Source of the DNA: Byssochlamys sp. IMV 00236
Taxonomy: Eukaryota; Ascomycota; Eurotiomycetes; Eurotiales; Thermoascaceae
Direction: 5' to 3'
Assembly: GCA_001931875.2 (NCBI GenBank)
Contig: MSJH02000030.1
Coordinates: 1 to 13,705 of the forward strand
Length of the DNA: 13,705 nt
Below, piece after piece: positions 1-7,354 of this stretch. The number at the start of each line of letters is the position of its first letter. The first letter of the stretch is position 1. The translations under genes and the position numbers were made by a program. The notes under the pieces are model-generated. The model was not told the origin of the DNA. It ran no database searches and saw nothing but the letters and a program-made list of their open reading frames with translations.

Positions 1-29
<29 letters not shown>
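1..29. repeat. T29 homopolymer at the left edge
   Basis: Twenty-nine consecutive T residues open the window and end 5 bp before the ATG of the first gene. T-rich tracts precede several start codons here, so part of this may be promoter DNA. Its position at the very edge also suggests an assembly break. Confidence 0.9.
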
Positions 30-34
<5 letters not shown>

Positions 35-1458
35 ATGTCCAATCTATCACAATTATTAACCATCAAATTATGGGAAGAAATCGAGTTTGATCAATACTCG
101 AGCAAGTCAAAGCGTAACTGGGAAATAGAGGAACAGAAGTTACGAGAACTTCAGGCATTGCCTCCACTCAGTAGAACCGATCCTAGTAACATGAATGTTA
201 AAAGGTTAGCTATAACCGATTGTTTGCTACATGTTATAAACGTCTTTATAGTTTACGAGATCTTGATTTGCAGCAACAGTTGTGGGATTACATCATGAAT
301 AGAGTAACGCGTCTTCCTTTCCCCTTCCTTTTCAACAAACTAGTCTCACCTTATTTAGATATGGAACTTGGATAAACCTGAATGTAAGGAAAGCTGGGAA
401 TCTATTGTCTTTGATTTTAGAAAGTTAAGAGAAGGTATCGTTGCCTCCTACTGGAGTAACGGTGATATTGGGTTTGCAATACAAGGTAAATGATTTACAT
501 ATGGATATGAACTTTATATTGATATCAGTTATCTAGTATTTGAATGGTCAGTCAATGCAGCATTAAAGGCACAAAACTTTGAAGAAATGTTTAAATGTCT
601 GAGAGGATTGGTAGATGAACTCTATCCGCTGAAAGATGTAATAGAAAATGATATTTAGTGTATATAGATCATTGACAACTGTATATATAGAGTGCTAAAA
701 AGACTTATTTCACCGTACTTGATACCCTATATTTTTGCTGTTATCTCAAGGATATGAAAGTGGTGATAAATCGATTGGAGTTGATGAAAGATATAGATAC
801 AAAAGAAACCAAGTTTGTCAAGAAGCTCATTCATTGTATCTTTGTGTCTGAAAACCCTCTAAAGTACTTTGAACTCTATCAGCATGCACCTTATCTAACT
901 TACAAGGTGATTATGGAGCACTATCACGATACAATCCGAGCTAGGGCGATAAGGACACTGAGGAAGGCTTATTTATCCGTGTCTCTTAAATGGGCAAAAT
1001 GCTGGTTAGGACTGGAGCAGGAAGTGGATGTTGTACCATGTATCAACAAGCTTATACCTTGCATTGATCGTGTTGATGTCGATCGTCAAATTGTGTATTT
1101 CATAAAGAGTGTTAGAAAGAAACCTGTGACGGCCAATGATGCTCAAGGGACTTCCACGGCCAGCCCAAAAATGGCAGCTACGTCAACTGTACAAGCAGCA
1201 AAACCAAGAACAATGCCAAATTCACCCATTGCATCTTTCACCGAGTCATCAACAAGGGAATCTCCCGAGAGATCCTATGCAAGTCCAATCATGAATACTC
1301 CACAACAACAAAAGGTACCAAGTATGCCCAGTCTGACAACAAGAAACAACAAAGCTATGAATGAACCAGTTATGATGACTGATAGCGAAAAAATCGCGCT
1401 TTATGAAAAAAAGATGCGAACCATCTTGGATAGTCTAAGTTCAGGCGATTGGAACTGA
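35..1458 (+). CDS. SAC3/GANP/THP3-domain protein, 5 exons, 405 aa
   Basis: Exon model: 35-204, 252-303, 359-485, 537-637, 691-1458; introns of 47, 55, 51 and 53 nt, all GT-AG, with every phase closing. The product resembles the SAC3/GANP/THP3 (PCI-like) family, which acts in mRNA export, splicing-coupled processing or proteasome-associated complexes, usually in the nucleus. Family-like features are the helical block at about residues 75-145 (the FRKLREGIVASYW segment aligns with the family's F..IRQDLTVQ region) and the segment at about 193-240 containing KYFELYQHAP, matching the typical RFFRLY..AP signature. Residues 276-405 are a Ser/Thr/Pro/Gln-rich tail with no recognised domain. The start at 35 is the first in-frame ATG, directly behind the T29 tract; an N-terminus lost beyond the window cannot be excluded. 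The short core fits THP3/LENG8-like or SAC3D1-like proteins better than full-length Sac3, but the subfamily is uncertain. The last 18 bp overlap the gene on the other strand. Confidence 0.83.
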
Positions 1459-2386
1459 TGGCTTCTTGTATATCTTTTCTTGTTTTCCTTGTTTATGAGC
1501 AATCCATCTTGCTGCTGTGAACAAGAAATCGCTTAACCTGTATTTATTACACATTAGTAACGATAATAATAATAATAAAAGTTTGTATTTGCCTGTTTAG
1601 AAATATCAACACTGAATCATCACATATTTGAGCTCGAGACAAAGGCTGTACATGTCTTTCTGCACGTCTGCATACAGATCGGGCAATGTGCAAACTTGCG
1701 CTTGCCTTTCCACCAGACTATATATATATATATATGACTAAGTAAAATATATAAAGAGGTGATTGTGTCTTACGGGCAATATGAATTGGGTGAGTCTGGG
1801 CAATTCGGTATCCATTTCATCGATCCATTCCTCTAATTTGCTTACGTGGGTCATATCAAATGCTGTTCGATCTAGGAAGACCCATTAGATTATGCTCCTC
1901 CTACTATAATCGCAATATTTACTTAAACGAGATTCACTTGATTGTTGACGAGGAGTGGCAATATTTGAACCAATGTCTTGTAAAAGACATTGTATCTACC
2001 AAAGGACATAAGAAAAACATGGATGATTCACTAGTAACTAACTATTACCGTAGTTAATTTATCCACCAGGTAAGGACCCCAATGCGCATCATCTTCAAGA
2101 AATTCAATAGCCATACTTTTTTTTATTAGAGTATTGCACACATAAATGTTTATTTTGCTTTACCCAATATTTGACGTAAGTTCGTCCGTTGTGCCTAATA
2201 TACAGTTTAGTATCTGTTTTAAACAAGACAAAGTGCATATAACCTAATGCTTCAAATATCTCATCGTCTTTCTGTCTTCGTTCTCCGTTATAAAGACTCG
2301 ACGTTCCTATAGATATTGTTTAAGAAGATGTATATTTAGTTATGCTCTTAGTAACCTTGATCACCAGTCTTTGTGTAGATCTTCAT
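1441..2386 (-). CDS. MMAB: Cob(I)alamin adenosyltransferase (PduO/MMAB type), 8 exons, 194 aa
   Basis: Exons in transcript order: 2386-2356, 2306-2244, 2194-2164, 2115-2049, 1995-1923, 1871-1774, 1717-1593, 1537-1441; introns 48-56 nt. All are GT-AG except intron 7 (1592-1538), which is GC-AG. The enzyme transfers adenosyl from ATP to cob(I)alamin, giving adenosylcobalamin for methylmalonyl-CoA mutase. Visible signatures: N-terminal KIYTKTGDQG (residues 2-11) and NGERR..KDD (17-25), both nucleotide-binding; GTTDEL at 32-37; FILPSGGK at 118-125; the RSVCRRAER block at 134-142, holding the arginines and glutamate that bind ATP in PduO-type enzymes; FLNRLSDFLF at 160-169; and a C-terminus with QEKIY as in animal MMAB. 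It lacks the mitochondrial presequence usual for eukaryotic MMAB: the protein begins at the catalytic core. A phase-compatible upstream exon (start codon at 2537-2535) would add only about nine residues. Several exons are very small (31 nt). The stop codon lies inside the last codons of the SAC3 gene. Confidence 0.94.
1719..1735. repeat. (TA)n tract at an intron 3' end
   Basis: A TA dinucleotide run forms the 3' end of MMAB intron 6 (1773-1718, minus strand). The acceptor AG at 1719-1718 is reached straight out of the repeat, so its length directly sets the branch-point-to-acceptor distance. Confidence 0.7.
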
Positions 2387-3044
2387 TGTAGATCTTTATT
2401 TTAATTAGCATTTCACTTGTTGTCATTAACTTGAAGGGGACTTACACAAAAAAAAGTGCCGCAAAGCTTTTTGTGGAGAACAAGAGATTTCTCTCTTAAA
2501 TGTGACACAAACCTTACATCTTTGTCATTTTGGACATATTTTTCTTATCAATGGCTGTTTTCTTATGATAGACTTTTTTACTGTGCTTCTTCTTTTGAAT
2601 GAGTTTGGTATTTATATATGCAAGAAGCTCTCTTTGGCGGGAACTAAGCCCCGGATTTCATCAAACCACTATTGATTGTCAAAATTCTTGTTAAGGTATA
2701 TTATACCGCAGTCATGAGTCTTTACATTATTTAAAAAGCGACAAATAGCTGGACGGACTGCAGCTTGGGAAAGTTCTGTATTGTGTATTTTTAGAAAAAA
2801 GCAAGGCAGAGAAAAAAACGTGGGTAGATGACATTGGCTATCGTAGCTGAAAGACAAAGCCCACCTCCTTTTATTTGATTCCATTATGCAAAAATAAACT
2901 CCCTTCAAAAAACATGACGTGCTTTGCTCTAAATGTTTACGGATAGTCGTCATATTGTACTTGCGTACAAAACCAAGCGTTTAAATTGCCATTTCCTCCC
3001 GCTCATATCCTTTTTTTTTCTTTTTCTTTAACTCATTTTTTAAT
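2387..3044. other. Divergent intergenic region between MMAB and the acetyltransferase gene
   Basis: These 658 bp separate two divergent genes and should hold both promoters. On the MMAB side there is a TATA-like element and an E2F/MBF-like site, listed separately, plus a possible 5' exon at 2537-2518. On the right, a pyrimidine-rich stretch (3011-3028) lies just before the ATG at 3045. The 94-codon minus-strand open frame at 2669-2953 has no recognisable protein character and I do not call it a gene. No tRNA or other RNA gene is visible. Confidence 0.6.
2611..2643 (-). promoter_or_regulatory. Candidate MMAB promoter: TATA box plus E2F/MBF-like site
   Basis: Read on the minus strand, TTCCCGCCAAA (2643-2633) is a textbook E2F-type site. 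It is followed 14 bp later by TATATAAA (2618-2611). The pair lies 225-257 bp upstream of the MMAB ATG, with the orientation and spacing of a core promoter. This placement would leave a long 5' leader, compatible with a 5' intron. Function is inferred from motif match only. Confidence 0.4.
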
Positions 3045-3605
3045 ATGGCTTTAACAGAGAAACAAAAGATGCTCGCAGGAGAGTACTATCATCCTGGTGA
3101 CTCTGAGTTGGATAAAGATAGAAAAAGAATTCGAGCTCTTTTACATGAATACAATACTACAGTAGACTCAGCTAAGCGTTCAGAGCTAGTTCCTCACATA
3201 TTTGGCTCTTTTGGCGAGCGTTCTTATGCCCTTCCAAACTTTCGTTGTGACTATGGCTATAATATCCACGTTGGCAAGCACGTAGAGATCAATTATGACT
3301 GTACCTTTTTAGACATTGCTAAAATTACCATTGGTGATTATACTCTTTTTGGACCCAGTGTACATATCTACACTGTCAACCATCCGTTGGATCCTACTGA
3401 AAGAAGGACTGGTGTTGAGATTGGAAAAGAGGTCAAAATTGGACACACCTGCTGGATTGGTGGAAATGTCACAATCTGTCCTGGCGTCACTATCGGTAAT
3501 GGAGTCACCATTGGTGCAGGTTCTGTTGTTACAAAGGATATCCCTGATAACAGTGTTGCTGTTGGCAATCCTGCCAAGGTTATCAAAACAATCACACCTG
3601 CTTAA
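3045..3605 (+). CDS. Maltose/galactoside-type sugar O-acetyltransferase, 186 aa, intronless
   Basis: This is an acetyl-CoA-dependent sugar O-acetyltransferase of the left-handed parallel beta-helix family (Maa/LacA/NodL type), predicted cytosolic. Residues 1-55 form the helical N-terminal Mac domain (EKQKMLAGEYYHPGD). From about residue 70 the protein shows hexapeptide-repeat character with regularly spaced I/V-G steps. The catalytic histidine is H113 in YTVNHPLD, equivalent to His115 of LacA. The conserved C-terminal coil is VTKDIPDNSVAVGNPAKVI (163-181). Length matches the family (about 185-200 aa). It is the only clear gene in the window without introns, which fits ancient bacterial acquisition, although fungi commonly carry this family. 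The natural acceptor sugar cannot be deduced. The start follows a pyrimidine-rich tract, as at neighbouring genes. Confidence 0.93.
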   Translation: MALTEKQKMLAGEYYHPGDSELDKDRKRIRALLHEYNTTVDSAKRSELVPHIFGSFGERSYALPNFRCDYGYNIHVGKHVEINYDCTFLDIAKITIGDYTLFGPSVHIYTVNHPLDPTERRTGVEIGKEVKIGHTCWIGGNVTICPGVTIGNGVTIGAGSVVTKDIPDNSVAVGNPAKVIKTITPA

Positions 3606-3642
3606 ACCAGGGCGGAGTTGATGATCTATTCATTACTGCTGC

Positions 3643-3648
3643 AATAAA
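3643..3648 (+). terminator. Candidate polyadenylation signal of the acetyltransferase gene
   Basis: A canonical AATAAA lies 37 bp after the stop codon and only 24 bp before the next start codon, so 3'-end formation of this gene would take place within the promoter of COX18. Confidence 0.5.
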
Positions 3649-3652
3649 ATCC

Positions 3653-3668
3653 TTTTTTTTTTTTTTTT
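3653..3668 (+). promoter_or_regulatory. T16 tract immediately upstream of COX18
   Basis: Sixteen T residues end 4 bp before the COX18 ATG. Poly(dT) tracts exclude nucleosomes and are common in compact fungal promoters. In a 67-bp gap this is the only promoter-like element visible. Confidence 0.4.
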
Positions 3669-3672
3669 ACTC

Positions 3673-4711
3673 ATGTTGTCAACACTAGCAAATAGACGAC
3701 TTGCTTGTATTTTTAGTAGTAGCAGCAGCAGACAACGGTTAATAATTGCTAGACATGTACCTATTGTAAATATACCCTTCAAAGAGAAAAAGTCCCGTGA
3801 CAGCACTACAACATGTTTATTGTCAAGTGCACCACTTGCTCAATTAGACACATCAGACACATTACCTGCCATTCTTGCTGTCAATGAATCTATATTAACA
3901 TATATACACAACACTGGTTTGCCCTGGTGGACAACAATTATAGCCAGCACTTTATTATTGCGATCCACGTTGACACTTCCTATAGCCGTATACCAACAAC
4001 GCAGTATCGGAAAGATGATTGAGCTTGCACCCATGATCCAAAGCTGGGCCGAGACATTAAAGGTACAAGTAGGCAAAGACTCGAGAGACAAGGGATGGTC
4101 CTACAAGATGTATCAACATGAATTACAAAAGCAATATCGAAAGAAAGTGAATGCTATTTACGCTCAGTATGGATGTTCACGTTGGAAAGTGCTATTGTTG
4201 CCTTATGTGCAGATTCCTCTTTTTGTCTCCATGTCGCTCACCCTTAGGCATTTAGCAGCGTATCCATTACCGTGGTTTGGAAAGACAGCCGAATTGCCAG
4301 CTGATGGTCTCACAGACGGTGGACTAGGCTTCTTTACTGATTTGACGGCTACAGATTCAACTTTAATATTACCCATCTTGATTGGTGCAGGAAACTTGGT
4401 CAATGTGGAGGTAAGGCTATAGGATAGATAGCAGGGCAACTATCTGACATATATCTATAAAATGATAGCTCAATGCGTGGTATGCGAGAGGCATGCAGAC
4501 ACCGCGACAAAAGTGGATGACAAACCTATTCCGAGCCTTATCTGTTGCCATGGTACCTATTTCAACTTACGCTCCTACTGCCATAAGTCTATACTGGGTT
4601 ACTTCTGCTTGGTACAGTGTAGGTCAGAACGTGAGCTTTAGAGTGCCTGCTGTCAGATCGGCTCTTGGTATGCCTGCTTTACCTTCCAAAAAAATAAAAA
4701 GTCACGTTTAA
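3673..4711 (+). CDS. COX18: Mitochondrial inner-membrane insertase COX18/OXA2 (YidC/Oxa1/Alb3 family), 2 exons, 326 aa
   Basis: Exons 3673-4410 and 4469-4711, with one 58-nt GT-AG intron in phase 0. The product belongs to the YidC/Oxa1/Alb3 insertase superfamily. The short form fits COX18/OXA2, which exports the C-terminal domain of Cox2 across the mitochondrial inner membrane during cytochrome oxidase assembly. The first ~40 residues are basic and Ser/Arg-rich, as in a mitochondrial presequence. Membrane segments are predicted at about 84-106 (GLPWWTTII through LRSTLTLPIAV, with the conserved intramembrane Arg at 97), 172-196, 229-246 and a pair at 266-300 (ISTYAPTAISLYWVTSAWY). A charged loop (110-170) follows the first segment, as in the family. 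The C-terminus is short and lacks the ribosome-binding tail of Oxa1, which supports COX18. The intron follows the NLVNVE motif, and the second exon restores the conserved NLVNVEL(N) run. The upstream gene ends only 67 bp away on the same strand. Confidence 0.9.
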
Positions 4712-4848
4712 TTTCCATTTTTGGAATCTAAAAGAGGAAAGAGGGGTGTGCAGAGACAACGGGGGGCGAGAACTGCACAGACACACAAGCAGCCAAAGAC
4801 CAAATCCATTCTCGTCCCTCTTTTTAATACACATTAAAAGCTTCAGAG

Positions 4849-5355
4849 ATGGTAAAGATATCAACCAATATATAAAAAGAAAAGAGATGGAAGAATTCAT
4901 GTTGAATGGATGCCATGTTTGATGGATGGATACGTTGGATGAAAGAAAGAAGAAATAAAAAAAAAAACATTCAAGAAGCATTTGGAAATTTAAAAGACAT
5001 TTTGCAACCATTCAGCATTGAATTTACTTTTATCTTTTTTATAAAACAACCTAAACAAAAAGAAACAAATACTAAAGTATTACATATGTATAGCCTAAGC
5101 AAATTAAGGATATTAAGGAGTTCCTTGAAATTGCCCGCAGAAAGGATGCCAAGTCTGCCCGCGTCAAGAAGAATGCTGATTCTGTCAAGTTCAAGGTCAG
5201 ATGTTCTCGCTACCTTTACACCCTTGTTGTGAAGGACAAGTCCAAGGCTAACAAGCTTAGACAATCTCTTCCTCCTGGTAAACTTAATTTGGGTTTTTGG
5301 ATAATATGATTATAACTTTTTTCTTTGTATAGCTCTTGTTGTCAACGAAATCTAA
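4849..5355 (+). CDS. RPL38: Large ribosomal subunit protein eL38, 3 exons, 69 aa
   Basis: Exons 4849-4851, 5094-5277 and 5333-5355; introns of 242 and 55 nt. Exon 1 is the ATG alone, followed directly by GTAAAG; the second exon begins with CCT, giving [12 protein letters not shown]. The body is nearly invariant for eL38: [14 protein letters not shown], then [14 protein letters not shown] at residues 37-50, then KLRQSLPP. The last exon supplies ALVVNEI, the expected C-terminus. Total length matches the 69-70 aa of the family. It is a basic protein of the 60S subunit, acting in cytosolic translation. The long first intron is typical of ribosomal-protein genes and includes GATG-rich repeats around 4904-4935. 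I looked for a snoRNA in it and found no convincing C/D or H/ACA box set. Confidence 0.95.
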
Positions 5356-5459
5356 AGCAATAACAAATAGGAGAGACAGGCTTTGCAATGTTTATTTAAA
5401 AAAAATAAATATTGAAAAATACACTTGTTTTTTTTAAAAAAAAGAAAAAAGCAAAGAAA

Positions 5460-5475
5460 AGAGAGAGAGAGAGAG
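5460..5475. repeat. (AG)8 microsatellite
   Basis: Eight AG units abut the stop codon of the minus-strand LisH-CTLH gene (5478-5476), in the 120-bp gap between two convergent genes. In that transcript it would read as a CU-rich start of the 3' UTR. Confidence 0.85.
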
Positions 5476-6530
5476 TTAGACTGATACTTTTTCAGAGCTT
5501 CCTTTACTATTCTTCTTTTTAGATTGACCATGTTGTCTCTTTTCTAATTCAGTTTGAACCACTGTATTCTGTCGCCATATTTTTTCGAGTGAAGTCTGTT
5601 GTGATAATCCATGTATTTCTACTATCATGTTTTTATATGCTTGTTTTGTTTTGTTATGTTATGTTTTACCTAATAGTAGCTCATTCACTTCATCTGCGAT
5701 ATCATCTCTGTGCTTTTGACTTAGGACATCCTTTACCCTTTCATGTTCCAAGTCTGCATAAGCAATCAAATAGAGGATATTGTTTGCATATTCCTTGTAT
5801 ATCTCATGACATGGTTTAAGATGGTGCCGTGCAAACTCAATAGCTTCCAATGCGCCTGATGACTTTAATATCTCGATGAATTGTTGGCAATATAGCTTAT
5901 AGATGATAAAATGTGATTTAGATGCATCATTTGTGTCTATTTGTGATCTATGAGTGAGTCTATTATATTCAGCTATTAAGCCTGGAAAATGCTTCTCCAG
6001 TAATGTCAATGCTTGTGCAATATCACCGTTTTTTATAGAATCATAAATATCTAAAAGAAGAGGATACATCAATATCTTTACATTAATGCATTCTCTCTGT
6101 TTATTATCTCAACCTTTTCTTGCTTCAACACTTTCCCAACTGATGCTTTCTTTATTCAATATGTCTAATAATGCTTAGTTCAACATTTGTATATATTTAC
6201 ACGCTCTTTTCTAACCTGTCTTCATATTAACTAGTAAAAAAAAAAAAAAGAGTGAATAAGCAACATATCCTTGGTAAAGAAAATGGCTCACTTCAAATAA
6301 AAGCAAGTATATGTATGCTTACTACTACTACTATTACTGTTACTACTACTATTACTGCTGCTACTATTGCTGATAGTACTACTGTTGTTGTTGTATTGAT
6401 TCTGTATTGACAATGCACAACTATCTAATGTGTGCATTTCTTTTAATAGTGCTTTGGCTGAACCTTTATAGCAGTAATGAAGCAAGTACTCCATAATGAT
6501 AGCTCTACTTTCTACGGTATATTTCTCCAT
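5476..6530 (-). CDS. LisH-CTLH-CRA domain protein (GID/CTLH E3 ligase type), 4 exons, 264 aa
   Basis: Exons in transcript order: 6530-6323, 6173-6114, 6050-5670, 5621-5476; introns of 149, 63 and 48 nt, all GT-AG with consistent phases. Residues 6-32 (ESRAIIMEYLLHYCYKGSAK) are a LisH motif. After a Ser/Asn-rich insert (about 47-69) comes a CTLH segment (81-115; EARKDIYDSIKNGDI then ALTLLEKHFPGL). A CRA-like domain follows to about residue 245, with FIEILKSSGALEAIEFARHH and an LIAYADLEHERVKDVL stretch. Proteins with this architecture (Gid8/TWA1, RanBPM/Gid1, Gid7-type partners) are scaffold subunits of the GID/CTLH ubiquitin ligase that degrades gluconeogenic enzymes in yeast. There is no SPRY domain before LisH, so it resembles Gid8 in layout, while the C-terminus (SLEKIWRQNTVV) looks more RanBPM-like; the exact subunit is open. 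The tail (245-264) is Lys/Ser-rich. The start lies behind a T-tract on its own strand. The gene is convergent with eL38. Confidence 0.87.
6319..6385. repeat. Imperfect (ACT/GCT)n trinucleotide tract in exon 1 of the LisH-CTLH gene
   Basis: On the coding (minus) strand this is an AGT/AGC/AAT repeat encoding the Ser/Asn insert. The splice donor of intron 1 (GTAAGC at 6322-6317) is formed at the last AGT unit, so exon end and repeat end coincide. Confidence 0.75.
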
Positions 6531-6638
6531 GTGATTGCAAAAAAAAAAAAGATAATATTATTCGGATAATAAAGAGAAAGAAAGACAGCCAGTTTTTCAT
6601 GCGGGCTCACACAAAGACCGACCAACCATATTCCTTTG

Positions 6639-6658
6639 TTTGTTTACATGTAAACAAA
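6639..6658. promoter_or_regulatory. 20-bp perfect palindrome with paired forkhead-type cores
   Basis: TTTGTTTACATGTAAACAAA is a perfect inverted repeat made of two head-to-head TGTTTAC forkhead-type cores. It lies about 110 bp upstream of the LisH-CTLH start codon, so that gene is the nearest candidate target. Regulatory function is inferred from sequence alone. Confidence 0.45.
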
Positions 6659-6828
6659 AAAAAAAAAAGTAAATAATGTCCCCCTTTTTCAACTAAGAAT
6701 TTCTCTCTATGTACAATGTATTATGAATGAGCTTCACTTGGATAAAATTAAAACGACATACACTAAACCTTAAACTATTAATAGCATGAATTCATTTGCA
6801 TCTTTCTTCATTTTTCCGATTTAATGTG

Positions 6829-6850
6829 ATATATATATATATATATATAT
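6829..6850. repeat. (AT)11 microsatellite
   Basis: Eleven AT units lie just downstream (minus-strand sense) of the stop codon of the coding remnant that ends at 6856. Confidence 0.9.
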
Positions 6851-6855
6851 CCTTA

Positions 6856-7354
6856 TTATTTTTCTGCACAAGGCTTGCAGAGTTTGGCTGTATATGAAAA
6901 CAAGGGCAGTTTTCTTCGCCCTATATTGAATTCTACTATGCTATCGATGTGATAAACCTTGTATTCTTCATTATGAGACATGTCCTGTACACAACTTTGA
7001 GTTAACAGCTGCTTGGTGAGGAATTCGGGGGTCTGGAAAGTGCAGTGTATATAAATGGTTAACTGGACACACCTGGAGGAGAATCCATTGTAAATAAAGT
7101 GAATTTCGGTTCCATCAAGTGGTATCTACTATTTCTCTCATCTTGTCAGGAAGAGGCTTACAAACATGATTTTGGGTTATCTTGAAGCCCTTCATTTCAT
7201 CAGTTGCTTTGTATAGTTGAACTGATGGAATATACCATATTACGTCAGGTCATATTCTTTCAAAGTTTCTTTTGAAAACCATATTTACTTTGCCGTCTAT
7301 ATTTCTCTCTGCATTCCTGCTTGTGGATGAACCTAAACTAAACTCCTCACTGTT
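6856..7354 (-). pseudogene. Decayed protein-coding remnant, family not recognised
   Basis: Two adjacent minus-strand frames have protein-like composition but no intact gene. The upstream frame runs from about 7354 to 7115 and is broken by an in-frame TGA at 7252-7250. It includes a stretch reading LYKATDEMKGFKI and then CKPLPDKMREIVD. It ends at 7117-7115, where the next frame (7125-6856, 89 codons without an ATG until late) takes over with DGTEIHFIYNGFSS and later RRKLPLFSYTAKLCKPC. The handover at about 7115-7125 looks like a single frameshift, because no intron of normal size fits there. A possible acceptor (AAACAG) precedes the segment at 7352. I could not assign a family. The alternative is chance open frames in AT-rich DNA, but GC content and amino-acid balance are better than in the flanks. 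Confidence 0.3.

Noticed and set aside
1860..2057. 65-codon plus-strand frame
   Set aside because: It is the antisense shadow of MMAB exons 5 and 6 and the introns around them; the minus strand gives an unmistakable adenosyltransferase.
2669..2953. 94-codon minus-strand open frame in the MMAB/acetyltransferase intergenic region
   Set aside because: No motif, erratic Cys/Phe-rich composition, no plausible promoter arrangement; it reads like chance in AT-rich DNA.
3316..3621. Plus and minus frames inside the acetyltransferase gene
   Set aside because: Alternative-frame shadows of a conserved hexapeptide-repeat protein.
4852..5093. snoRNA in the first eL38 intron
   Set aside because: A GATGGATG-like C-box candidate exists, but there is no CUGA D box or credible H/ACA fold that I can see.
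4679..5264. Three open frames around the eL38 gene
   Set aside because: They run through the eL38 intron or antisense to its exons; eL38 itself explains the coding signal.
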